Source: Rugosimonospora africana (lineage in GTDB: Bacteria > Actinomycetota > Actinomycetes > Mycobacteriales > Micromonosporaceae). From it: a DNA stretch of 64,000 nucleotides. Position 1 is the stretch's first letter. Each line of letters starts with the position of its first letter. Shown in pieces: positions 9,601-17,227 of this stretch. Position numbers and translations under genes: made by a program. The stretch covers positions 1-64,000 of the forward strand of contig NZ_BONZ01000030.1 of NCBI RefSeq assembly GCF_016862975.1, in the 5' to 3' direction. A model generated the notes under the pieces. That model ran no database searches. It worked only from the letters and a program-made list of their open reading frames with translations, and was not told where the DNA came from.

Positions 9601-12600
9601 CGCGCTCGGCCGGCTGACCGGGGTGTGGCAGCCCGGCCGCAGCAGGGCGGGCGGCGACGGGCCGAACACCAGCTACGCCTATCAGGTACGCCCCGACGGT
9701 CCGAGCTGGACCAGCACCACCACTCTGAAGGCCAACAACAACACGCTGACCGGCTACCAACTTCTGGACGGGTTCCTGCGGCCGCGGCAGACCCAGCAGC
9801 CCGGGCCGAACCCGACCGGCGCCGGCGCACTGCGGGTGCTCAGCGACACCCTCTACGACTCGCGCGGCCTGGCGGTGCAGACCAACGGGCCGTACTCCGA
9901 CGGCGGCACACCCGGCACCGCACTGGTCGGCGTCGCCGACGCCGCGGTTCCCCGGATGACCCGAACCACCTTCGACGCCGCCGAACGGGCCACCGAGTCG
10001 GTGACCAGGTCGCTGGGCGCCGAGCTGTTCCGCACCAGTACCCGGTACTTCGGCGACCACACCGAGGTCACCCCGCCGGTCGGGGGGACGCCGACGGCCA
10101 CGTACACCGACGCCCGCGGCCGGGCCACGGCGGTGTGGCGCTACCAGCAGCGGCCGGCGGCCGGCGGCGCGCTGAGCGGGCAGCACGACGTCACCGGCTA
10201 CACCTGGACCGACGGCGACGAACTGGCCACCATGACCGACGTCGGCGGTAACACCTGGCGGTACGGCTACGACCTGCTCGGCCACCGGACCGCCAGCAGC
10301 GACCCGGACAAGGGCGACTCGACCACCAGTTACGGCGACGCCGGCCAGGTGATCGGCACCACCGATGCTCGGGGAGTCACCACTGCCTACCGGTACGACG
10401 AACTCGGCCGCAAGGTCGAGGAGCGGCAGGGTTCGCCGAGCGGTGCGCTGCTGGCTTCGTGGACCTACGACACGATCCTCAAGGGACAGCTCACCTCGTC
10501 CACCCGGAAGGTCGGGGCGGACGAATACACCAGCGCGATCACCGGCTACGACGCTGCCTACCGGCCCACCGGAAAACGGCTGACCCTGCCGCCCGGTCAG
10601 GTCGACCCCGCCGGCAGCTGGGGCACGAGCTTCACCACGAGCATGACCTACAAGCCGGACGGCAGCCCGGCGACCGTGAGCCTGCCCAGCATGCCGGGCA
10701 TCGCGGCGGAGACGCTCAGCTATTCGTACGACAGCTTCGGTAACCCGTACGCGATGAGCGGCGCGAACCACTACGTACACGACGCCGCCTACACCGAATT
10801 CGGGGAGCTGGCACAGGTCCAGCTCGGCGACGACCCCGAGCAGGCGCTGCAGACCTTCTACTTCGACCCGGGTACCCGGCGGCTGATCCGCACCACCGTC
10901 GACCGCCAGCGCGACCAGGTGAGTGGCCAGGCACCCCGGTCGGTACAGGACGTGAACACCGGCTACGACCCGGCGGGCAACGTCACCAGTGTCGCGGACA
11001 CGCCGTTCATCGGCGACACCGACCGGCAGTGTTTCGCCTACGACCCGATGCGCCAGCTCATCGAGGCGTGGACCACCACGGCCACCGGCTGCGGGGCGCC
11101 CGGCACGGGCATCGGCGGCCCGGCGCCGTACTGGACGTCCTACACCTACGACGCGGTCGGCAACCGGCACACCGACACCGTCCACCCGGTCGCCGCAACC
11201 GCCGGTACCGCACTCGCTGCGGTCACCCGCACCTACACGTACCCCAACGGCGGCCGGCCCCGGCCGCACGCGATCGCCTCGGTCGGCGGTGCGGGCGTGT
11301 CCGCGGCGGCCACCGGCGGCTACGGCTACGACGCGGCGGGCAACACGACCAGCCGGCCCACACCCGACGGTACCCAGACGCTGACCTGGACCCCGTACGG
11401 CAAGGTCGGCACCGTCACCGACGGCACCACGGTCACCACCAACCAGTACGACGCCGACACCAACCTGATCGCCAGCAAGGACAGCGGCGGCACCGTCGTC
11501 GTGTACCTGGACGGTGCGGAGCTGCGCTACAACGCCGGTACCAAGCAGAGCAGCAGCACCCGTTACTACACCTTCGGCGGCGCCACGGTGGCGGTGCGTA
11601 CGGCCGGAGGAGTGGCCGGGCTCAACTGGATGGCGCACGACCAGCACGGCACGGACGACCTCTCCATCAACGCGAGTACCGCCAAGCTCACCGAACGCCG
11701 CACCGACCCATTTGGCAACACCCGTGACAGCACCCCACCGCCCTGGCCCGGATCGCACGGCTTCGTCGGCGGGATCGAGCAGCCCGCCGGCCTGACCCAC
11801 CTCGGCGCCCGGGAGTACGACTCGGCGACCGGCAGGTTCCTGTCCGTCGATCCGGTCCTTGACCCACGGGACCCGCAACAGTTCAACGCCTACGCGTACG
11901 CCGGCAACAACCCGACCACGATGAGCGACCCCGACGGCCGGGCCATCAGCGAGGGCGACTACGGCTGGGCCGATGCCGGTCATTACTACCCGCATCCGCC
12001 CGCCGCGAGCGGCAACTCGCCGAAGCCGCCGACGCCGGCGACGCCTAAGTCCTCGTCACCACCCGTGTCGCACGCGGGCCAGAAGGACTTCGGTGCGAGC
12101 TGCCAGCGTGGTGACGAGAACTACTGCCGCAAGCTGGTCGACGAGGCCGAGCGTCGCGCGCAACGGGAGGCGGCGGTCAAACGGGCGGCGCAGCACGACT
12201 GGGACGCCGCGGACGGACCACGGGGCCGGGTCGGCGGCTACAACGCCCCGCCGGAACTGACCGTCATCCACGGCCGGGAACTCCATCACGAGCGGACGCT
12301 TTACGAGGACGTGCGCAACGCCGTGGGCGAGGCCGCGGACATGACCGGGCACGCGATCGCCGTCGGGGCGACGTGGGTCTGGAACAACCTCGGTCTGATC
12401 GGGCCGGCGCTGTCCGTCTGTGCCCTGATTCCCGTCGTCGATGTCGTCTGCGGACCGCTGGCTATCGTGGTGAACCTGGTGGCCTTCCGCAAGGACATCG
12501 CATCGTGCATCGGGGGCGGGGGAGCCGACAGCTGCGTCTTCAGTCTCCTGGACGGGGCCTCCTTCGGAACAGCGGTGTTTCACACGGACAACTTCTTCCA

Positions 12601-12670
12601 GGTTCCGGTCACGGTGGCCGTCAACTTCCTGGCCTTCGGGGCCAACTTCTGGGGACTCGACGGCAACTAG
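6620..12670 (+). CDS. Secreted RHS/YD-repeat protein with hydrophobic C-terminal tip
   Basis: The 2016-residue giant protein starts at the ATG at 6620, overlapping the upstream stop, with a Sec signal peptide (MMRRILAAIM to AQAA). An SpvB/TcdB-like N-terminal part is followed by many YD repeats (patterns such as YDALGRLT and YDAAGN), a beta-cocoon shell. The RHS core ends near residue 1773 with the hallmark GRFLSVDP and NAYAYAGNNP. The remaining ~240 residues form the variable tip: a Pro-rich linker, a CxxGDENYC segment, a charged helix, then strongly hydrophobic stretches (about 1890-1940 and 1990-2010). No nuclease or deaminase motif is recognised. A pore-forming or membrane-acting toxin is possible, but no immunity gene follows on this strand. 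Confidence 0.85.
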   Translation: MMRRILAAIMAVAVVVGLMQAPIPAQAAGATWPPRKPDAAHLIDGSGVPVKKLPDDATSAAVAPTAPVVSWPGAGTANVDAAAGPNNPARPGGLPVWTDSSAPAVRVEVADRSATSAQGVDGLILRLQRADGKADATTVPLHLDYAAFRHAYGGDWAARLRLVRLPDGTGPATVLPTGNDLKTGRITADVALAGSAETYALTAAPDGQTGSYKATSLAPSGTWSVSTQSGDFDYAYPLRVPAVPGGLQPDLALSYSSAAVDGHTAATNNQPSWVGEGWSLWPGSIDRGYKACFDDITDPSKRTGDLCWATDNATLTFEGHSSVLVPAGGNLWRPKNDDGSRVEHLTGAGNGANQGEYWKVTTTDGTQYFFGRGNGAAWTEPVFGNDPGEPCHQSTFDASWCQQAYRWNLDQVVDARGNVIDYFYTPETNNYSRDVDARKPTPYVRGGVLEHIEYGARSGQHPSAQVVFESAERGNPAPDVPADQACADGQNCGIHYSPTFWSTKRLATVTTRVWDGSAWRGVDRWTLNHLYPENTDGTTASLWLHGIVHTGLAAGENVTGGNVTLPEVVFDGVPRANRVNSDTDGLLPLNKWRIHRINNESGGWTWVDYADTDCSPTALPAPETNTSRCFPATWTPDGDQLRHDWMNKYVVSSVSLEDRVGGQPTEVTSYRYNGGAAWHYNDNPLVPPDFRTWSQYRGYQEVVVTHGDPDKLTPSATRYTYFRGMRGDHLPGGTRPGTVKDSQGVEWNDDEQLAGFLREQITYDGVDGPVLSSTINDPWQHGPTATQGTSQSYVVRTGRTVTRTALQNPDGSTRGWRTTQTDTGYNDQGLPVENSDLGDTGTPDDDRCTTTTYARNETSWLIELPVEVRTDAVACGTTAGPGDAVSGTRTYYDGGALAAAPTAGNVTRTEKLKDAATWITTARGSYDDYGRPLDAFDALDHKTTTSYTPATGLPTRTTVTNPLGHSTTSELNPTVGAPTGTVDANLRRTDQTYDALGRLTGVWQPGRSRAGGDGPNTSYAYQVRPDGPSWTSTTTLKANNNTLTGYQLLDGFLRPRQTQQPGPNPTGAGALRVLSDTLYDSRGLAVQTNGPYSDGGTPGTALVGVADAAVPRMTRTTFDAAERATESVTRSLGAELFRTSTRYFGDHTEVTPPVGGTPTATYTDARGRATAVWRYQQRPAAGGALSGQHDVTGYTWTDGDELATMTDVGGNTWRYGYDLLGHRTASSDPDKGDSTTSYGDAGQVIGTTDARGVTTAYRYDELGRKVEERQGSPSGALLASWTYDTILKGQLTSSTRKVGADEYTSAITGYDAAYRPTGKRLTLPPGQVDPAGSWGTSFTTSMTYKPDGSPATVSLPSMPGIAAETLSYSYDSFGNPYAMSGANHYVHDAAYTEFGELAQVQLGDDPEQALQTFYFDPGTRRLIRTTVDRQRDQVSGQAPRSVQDVNTGYDPAGNVTSVADTPFIGDTDRQCFAYDPMRQLIEAWTTTATGCGAPGTGIGGPAPYWTSYTYDAVGNRHTDTVHPVAATAGTALAAVTRTYTYPNGGRPRPHAIASVGGAGVSAAATGGYGYDAAGNTTSRPTPDGTQTLTWTPYGKVGTVTDGTTVTTNQYDADTNLIASKDSGGTVVVYLDGAELRYNAGTKQSSSTRYYTFGGATVAVRTAGGVAGLNWMAHDQHGTDDLSINASTAKLTERRTDPFGNTRDSTPPPWPGSHGFVGGIEQPAGLTHLGAREYDSATGRFLSVDPVLDPRDPQQFNAYAYAGNNPTTMSDPDGRAISEGDYGWADAGHYYPHPPAASGNSPKPPTPATPKSSSPPVSHAGQKDFGASCQRGDENYCRKLVDEAERRAQREAAVKRAAQHDWDAADGPRGRVGGYNAPPELTVIHGRELHHERTLYEDVRNAVGEAADMTGHAIAVGATWVWNNLGLIGPALSVCALIPVVDVVCGPLAIVVNLVAFRKDIASCIGGGGADSCVFSLLDGASFGTAVFHTDNFFQVPVTVAVNFLAFGANFWGLDGN

Positions 12671-12680
12671 CTAGTCGCAC

Positions 12681-12708
12681 GGCGAGGTGCCCGGGCGGGC
12701 ACCTCGCC
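12681..12708. terminator. Bidirectional terminator hairpin
   Basis: A perfect 12-bp inverted repeat (GGCGAGGTGCCC, loop GGGC, GGGCACCTCGCC) begins 11 bp after the RHS stop and lies between convergent genes. There is no T-tract, as is common for actinobacterial terminators. Confidence 0.85.
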
Positions 12709-12735
12709 ACGCTGTTCGTCGCCGGGAAGGGTTGT

Positions 12736-13593
12736 TCAGCCCAGCGTCTTGTCGGCGTGCGCCGCGACGACGCGGGCCACAGCCTCGGGCGCTCTCTGCT
12801 GGGCGAGGTGGCCCTGGCCGGGCAGCACGACCTTCTGGGCGTCGGGCAGTGCACCGGCCAGCGCGTCGAGGCGGTCGCCGAGATGGGCGGGGCTGCGGTC
12901 GCCGCCCAGCAGCACGGTGGGGACCTCGATCCGGGCGTACTCGTCGAGCCGGACCGCGAGTTGGTCGATGGCCGTGGCGTCGTCGAGCTGGTGCGGAGTG
13001 AGCGCACGCAGCCGGGGGAGCACGGCGAGAAGCAGCCGGACCAGCCCGGCGGTCCGGCGGGGCATGCCCACGATGTCGCGGTTGAAGATGGTCAACGCCG
13101 CGCCGGGTCCGCGGGTGGCCAGCGCGGTCCTGGCACGGTCGATTGTCTCGCTCCACTCGCCGGCGCGGAGGTGGATCGGGGGCTCGTACAGGACCGCCCC
13201 GGCGACGACTGGTCTGGGTCGTGGCGCGGCGCCAGGCCCGCCGGGCGCGACTGGTCGGAACGGCCCGGCCGACCTCACCAGAGCCTCCAGCGCGACGACC
13301 GCGCCGGAGGAGTGGCCGACGACCAGGACGGGCTCGCCGATGGCGGACGTGAGGGCCAGCAGGTCGTCGACCTCCTGCTCGATCGTGCACGGCAGGCTCG
13401 CCGCCAGATCGAGCCGGTACTGGCGGCGGTGCAGCCGCAGCACTCGGAAGCGCTCGCTCAGCCGCTTCGCCACCCAGTGCCACGACGAGCCGTCGTCGAG
13501 TCCGGGATGGACGATGAGGATCGGCCTGCCCTGGCCCTGATCGACGGCCCGCACCTCGGTGCCGTCGGCGGAGACCGTCGTGAGGACACTCAT
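12736..13593 (-). CDS. Alpha/beta-hydrolase with in-frame repeat insertion
   Basis: The 285-residue cytosolic alpha/beta-hydrolase fold protein has the oxyanion region HPGLDDG near residue 29, nucleophile elbow GHSSG with Ser95, and a C-terminal GQGH providing the likely catalytic His. Residues about 113-130 (Pro/Arg/Ala-rich) are not expected in this fold position between ALEAL and AVLYEPP. They are encoded by a copy of a dispersed DNA repeat (13206-13256) also seen in two other genes. The enzyme could be an esterase, lipase or haloperoxidase-like; the substrate is unknown. It starts at the ATG at 13593 and is convergent with the RHS gene. Confidence 0.82.
   Translation of the reverse strand: MSVLTTVSADGTEVRAVDQGQGRPILIVHPGLDDGSSWHWVAKRLSERFRVLRLHRRQYRLDLAASLPCTIEQEVDDLLALTSAIGEPVLVVGHSSGAVVALEALVRSAGPFRPVAPGGPGAAPRPRPVVAGAVLYEPPIHLRAGEWSETIDRARTALATRGPGAALTIFNRDIVGMPRRTAGLVRLLLAVLPRLRALTPHQLDDATAIDQLAVRLDEYARIEVPTVLLGGDRSPAHLGDRLDALAGALPDAQKVVLPGQGHLAQQRAPEAVARVVAAHADKTLG
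13206..13256 (-). repeat. Dispersed 51-bp repeat, copy A (inside alpha/beta-hydrolase)
   Basis: Read on the minus strand it starts GACCAGTC and ends GACCAGTCG, with CTGGCGCCGCGC in the middle. It matches copy B (17540-17590) at 45 of 51 positions by my hand alignment. It lies sense to the host gene but in a different codon phase from copy B. Confidence 0.75.
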
Positions 13594-13994
13594 CGAGGCA
13601 CCTTCCTCATCGTGCCACTCCAGTGAGAAGTCGGGGAGATCCGGGGAGAAGTCGGGGGAGATCGGACGTCGGGAGCGTGAGGCCCGGAACGTTCAGCGTA
13701 GCGACGCCGGGCATTCCCTGGGTGCCGGGACCACCCCGGTCGGGCCGCGCGGGACCGGCGTCGCTCCCGCGCAGGTCAATCCATCGATACAGGTGAGTGA
13801 ACGGTATCCCAGACGGCACCCGGCAGGCCAGCGGAAAGGCCGCGCGAAGATCCGACGGAAGCGCTTGCGCATTCGATATATCGAAGTGAGTACGGCATAC
13901 CGCTTGTCCCGACGGGTTCGTTTCTCTACCCTCGACGGCGGGAGCCAAGCTTCGCGGACCGGGCGCACACCAACCCCTGCCTCTGGAGTCTGCG
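13594..13994. promoter_or_regulatory. Divergent intergenic region with repeats and two operator-like palindromes
   Basis: This 401-bp gap has no gene. It holds a near-duplicate 17/18-mer GAGAAGTCGGGGAGATC (13625-13641 and 13646-13663). It also has a LacI/cre-like site GGAAGCGCTTGC (13857-13868) with an AAGCGCTT core, and a perfect 14-bp palindrome TTCGATATATCGAA (13872-13885). The two sites are 110-140 bp upstream of the CBM2-kelch gene and could be its operators. Confidence 0.5.
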
Positions 13995-15920
13995 ATGCAC
14001 ACGAGACGACGCCGCGTGCTACTGGCCGCGGCCTCAGCCACAACCATCGCCGCCACGGTGATCACCGCCGTCGCGGCGGATGCCGCCGCGGCAGGTTGCC
14101 AGGTGAGCTACACAGTAAGTACACAGTGGAGTTCGGGATTCACCGCGAACGTAAACGTCACCAACCTGGGCGACCCGATCAACGGCTGGCGACTGACCTG
14201 GTCGTTTTCCGCCGGGCAGACGGTGACGCAGGCGTGGAACGCGTCGGCGACGCAGAGCGGCAGCGCGGTGACCGTCACCGACGCCGGCTACAACGCGGCG
14301 ATCGCCACCAACGCCACGGCAAGCTTCGGGTTCAACGGGACCTGGAACGGATCCACCAACCCGTCGCCGACCGCCTTCGCCCTCAATGGCGTCTCCTGCA
14401 CCGGCGGGGTGTCCAGCCCGACCGCCACACCCACGGGAACGAGGTCGCCGAGCCCCACGCCGTCCAGGACGGTCTCGCCGTCGCCCACCCCGTCGAGGAC
14501 GGTCTCGCCGTCGCCCACGCCGACGTCGGGTGGCGGCACGAGTTCACCGCCGCCCGTACCGGGAACCCCGGGCAGCTGGACCGCGGTGCCGGTGAACCCG
14601 TACAACGGCGGCGCGGGAACCTTCATGTGGCTGATGACCGACGGCAGCATACTGTCCAACGGCTCGGACCTGCACCAGTGGGTCAAGCTGGTGCCCGACC
14701 AGTTCGGTGACTACACCAAGGGCACCTGGGTGCAGCTGGCCACCTCACCGTACGGGGTGGGCGCGGCGCAGGAGCAGATCCTGCCGGACGGGCGGTTCTA
14801 TCAGGCCGGCGGCGAATACGTGTACCAGTGGCCGTCGGGCAGTTCGTCGAACGACCACAATGGAGTCCAGCTCTACAATCCCGTCACCAACACCTGGACG
14901 CTGGGCCAGTCCGGGCTCTACGGCAACCTGTGGGACACCGGCACCGCGCACCTCAAGGACGGCCGGATCGTCGCCAGCGACCAGCGCAGCGCACGGACCC
15001 AGATCTTCAACCCGTCCACCAACTCCTGGACCGCCGGCCCGAACCGCCCGGCCTCGGCGGCCGAGGACGGTTGGGTACCGCTGCCCGACGGCAGCATCGT
15101 GTCGATCAGCAACGGCGGCGCCTACCGGTACGATCCAGCCGCCAACGCCTGGTACACGGTGGCCCGGCCACCGTCCTCGTACGCGAGCGGCAGCACAGAC
15201 ACCTCGACGGTGACCCTGATGTACGACGGGCGGATCCTGGCCATGGGGCACAACACCTCGGTCATCTACACGCCCGGCGCCAAGCCGTCCGACCCGGGCA
15301 GTTGGGCGCAGGGCCCGGCCATCCCGCAGGGGTCCTTTGTGGACGATGTGTACGCCACCCCGGAGGGCAACGGCAAGGTCATCTACGACTCGGTGCGCTG
15401 CTCCTGGCTCACCAACGAGTGTGGCTCCGCGTCGGGCGCGCTGATCAACGAGTTCGACCCGGCCACCAACACGATGGCCACGATCAGCCAGCCGAACGAC
15501 TCCCGGGGCGCACCGGTCAACTTCATCAACCTGCCCAACGGCCAGGTTCTGGCCGCCGCCGGCAGCCGTAACTGGGTATACACCCCGGTCGGCTCGCCCA
15601 AGGCCGCGTGGCGCCCCACGGTCACCTCGGTCACCGGCAGCGGCACCTACCACCTCACCGGCACCCAACTGTCCGGACTGGTGAGCCTCGGCGAAGACGA
15701 CTACCAGAACCCGCAGAACTACCCCATCGTGTACCTGAAGGACAGCGCCGGGCACGTGTACTTCGCCCGTACCGCCAACTTCAGCTCGATGATCACCAGC
15801 AAGCCGGGTGAGACGCAGACGACCGACTTCACCCTCCCGTCCAGCCTGGCCCATGGCAGCTACACCCTCTACGTGTCCGCCTGCGGCGTCTCCTCGGCCG
15901 GATACGCCTTCACCTACTGA
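13995..15920 (+). CDS. Secreted CBM2-kelch (galactose-oxidase-fold) protein
   Basis: The 641-residue exoprotein has an RRRR-containing signal peptide (1-31) and a family 2 cellulose/chitin-binding module (about 33-135, bracketed by Cys34 and Cys134 with exposed Trp residues). A Pro/Ser/Thr linker with repeated RTVSPSPTPS (about 137-195) leads to a kelch-type beta-propeller (about 200-540) and a C-terminal E-set/Ig-like domain ending near YVSACG. The fold matches galactose-oxidase relatives, but I cannot assign the Tyr-Cys/His copper site, so oxidase activity is not claimed. It probably anchors to plant or fungal polysaccharide. The EfeO-like gene overlaps its stop (TGATG), indicating an operon. 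Confidence 0.83.
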   Translation: MHTRRRRVLLAAASATTIAATVITAVAADAAAAGCQVSYTVSTQWSSGFTANVNVTNLGDPINGWRLTWSFSAGQTVTQAWNASATQSGSAVTVTDAGYNAAIATNATASFGFNGTWNGSTNPSPTAFALNGVSCTGGVSSPTATPTGTRSPSPTPSRTVSPSPTPSRTVSPSPTPTSGGGTSSPPPVPGTPGSWTAVPVNPYNGGAGTFMWLMTDGSILSNGSDLHQWVKLVPDQFGDYTKGTWVQLATSPYGVGAAQEQILPDGRFYQAGGEYVYQWPSGSSSNDHNGVQLYNPVTNTWTLGQSGLYGNLWDTGTAHLKDGRIVASDQRSARTQIFNPSTNSWTAGPNRPASAAEDGWVPLPDGSIVSISNGGAYRYDPAANAWYTVARPPSSYASGSTDTSTVTLMYDGRILAMGHNTSVIYTPGAKPSDPGSWAQGPAIPQGSFVDDVYATPEGNGKVIYDSVRCSWLTNECGSASGALINEFDPATNTMATISQPNDSRGAPVNFINLPNGQVLAAAGSRNWVYTPVGSPKAAWRPTVTSVTGSGTYHLTGTQLSGLVSLGEDDYQNPQNYPIVYLKDSAGHVYFARTANFSSMITSKPGETQTTDFTLPSSLAHGSYTLYVSACGVSSAGYAFTY

Positions 15921-17167
15921 TGTCGGTGCCCACCCGCCGCACCATGTTCGCCGCCGCGACCGCCGTCCTGGCCGTCGCGGCGGCACTGGGTGCCTTCCTG
16001 CTGCCGCACCACGCGCCACGGCATCCGCACCCCATGCTGAACGAGTCCCGGGCACAGGAGCTGACCGACGGGTACCGGCGCGACACGGTCGCCCGGATAC
16101 CCGGGCTGCGCTACACCGACAGCTTCCGCAGCCTCGTCGCCTGTCCCGCCGAGCCGGGCAGGTACACGCTCTCGTCGCGGTACGACCTGTCTCCGGACTC
16201 GGCCGCACCCATCGCCCTTGCCGCCGTGCGCGGGTACTGGCGGCACCTCGGGTACCGGATCGTCAACGACACTCCGGGCCAGAACTCCCAGTTGCTCGTG
16301 GAGAACCCGGGCGACGGGTTCCGCATCAGCGTCAGCCAGCGCACCGCGCGGTACGTCCGGCTCGCCATCACCTCACCGTGCCTGGTACCGGCCGCACCCC
16401 CGGTGGCCCTGGTGCTCTCGCAGGACCTGGCGACCGCCCGGGAGGCGTACCAGCGGTACGTGGCCGGGCAGCTCACCCAACTCGCCCGCGAAGTCGCGGC
16501 CCTGCGCACCGCGGTCGGCGGCGGCGCGTTGGCCCGGGCCCGCGCGGCGTGGCTGACCGCGCAACTGACCTGGGAACACGTCGGTGCCGCGTACGGCAGC
16601 TTCGGCGAGTTCGCCGACGCCATCGACGGCCTGCCGCAGGGGTTGCCTCGTGGAACGGCCGATGCCCGGTTCACCGGCCTGCACCGCGTCGAGTACGGCC
16701 TGTGGCACGGCGAGCCGGCCGCGCGCCTGCTGCCCATCGTCGACGCGCTGGCCGCCGACCTCGCCCGGCTGCGCGGCACGCTGCCGCAGGAGACGCCGCC
16801 TCCGACCGACCTGCCGCTGCGCGCGCACGAGATCCTGGAGGACGCCCAGCGCGACCACCTGACCGGGCTGACCGACTTCGGCGGCGGTGCCGGCCTGGCC
16901 GAGACCTCGGCCGACGTGGACGCCACCGAGGCCCTGCTGGACGTTCTCGCCCCGCTGGTCGACGCTCGCCGGCCCGATCTGCTGCCGGCCGCCCACGCCG
17001 GCCTGGACGCGCTGCGACAAGCGCTGTCGGCCGCCCGTACCGGTGGCGGCTGGTCGGCGCCCGTGGCGCTGAGCCCGGCACGGCGCCTGCGCATCGACGC
17101 CGCACTGGGCGGCGCACTGGAAACCCTGGCCGGGGTGCCGGGCCTGCTGGAGGTGGCCGGCTCGTGA
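15920..17167 (+). CDS. EfeO-like M75 (imelysin) protein with novel N-terminal domain
   Basis: The 415-residue exported protein has an RR-containing signal segment (residues 1-28). Residues about 36-160 form a separate small domain with Cys75 and Cys154, resembling small secreted actinobacterial lipoproteins rather than the cupredoxin domain of classical EfeO. Residues about 165-415 are the M75/imelysin helical domain, with HRVE (255-258) in the YGLWHG context typical of EfeO. EfeO works with EfeU and EfeB in acid ferrous-iron uptake; EfeU is absent here, EfeB follows after about 60 bp. The start ATG overlaps the upstream stop. The family call is good; an iron-uptake role is inferred from EfeB adjacency. 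Confidence 0.8.
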   Translation: MSVPTRRTMFAAATAVLAVAAALGAFLLPHHAPRHPHPMLNESRAQELTDGYRRDTVARIPGLRYTDSFRSLVACPAEPGRYTLSSRYDLSPDSAAPIALAAVRGYWRHLGYRIVNDTPGQNSQLLVENPGDGFRISVSQRTARYVRLAITSPCLVPAAPPVALVLSQDLATAREAYQRYVAGQLTQLAREVAALRTAVGGGALARARAAWLTAQLTWEHVGAAYGSFGEFADAIDGLPQGLPRGTADARFTGLHRVEYGLWHGEPAARLLPIVDALAADLARLRGTLPQETPPPTDLPLRAHEILEDAQRDHLTGLTDFGGGAGLAETSADVDATEALLDVLAPLVDARRPDLLPAAHAGLDALRQALSAARTGGGWSAPVALSPARRLRIDAALGGALETLAGVPGLLEVAGS

Positions 17168-17227
17168 CCGGACGACGGATGAGCGAGGTGAGCTTCGCAT
17201 GACAATCAGGGATCGGAGTCACGTCGC

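Noticed and set aside
13995-15920. Copper radical galactose oxidase
   Set aside because: Fold matches, but I cannot place the Tyr-Cys and His copper ligands, so only the fold is claimed.
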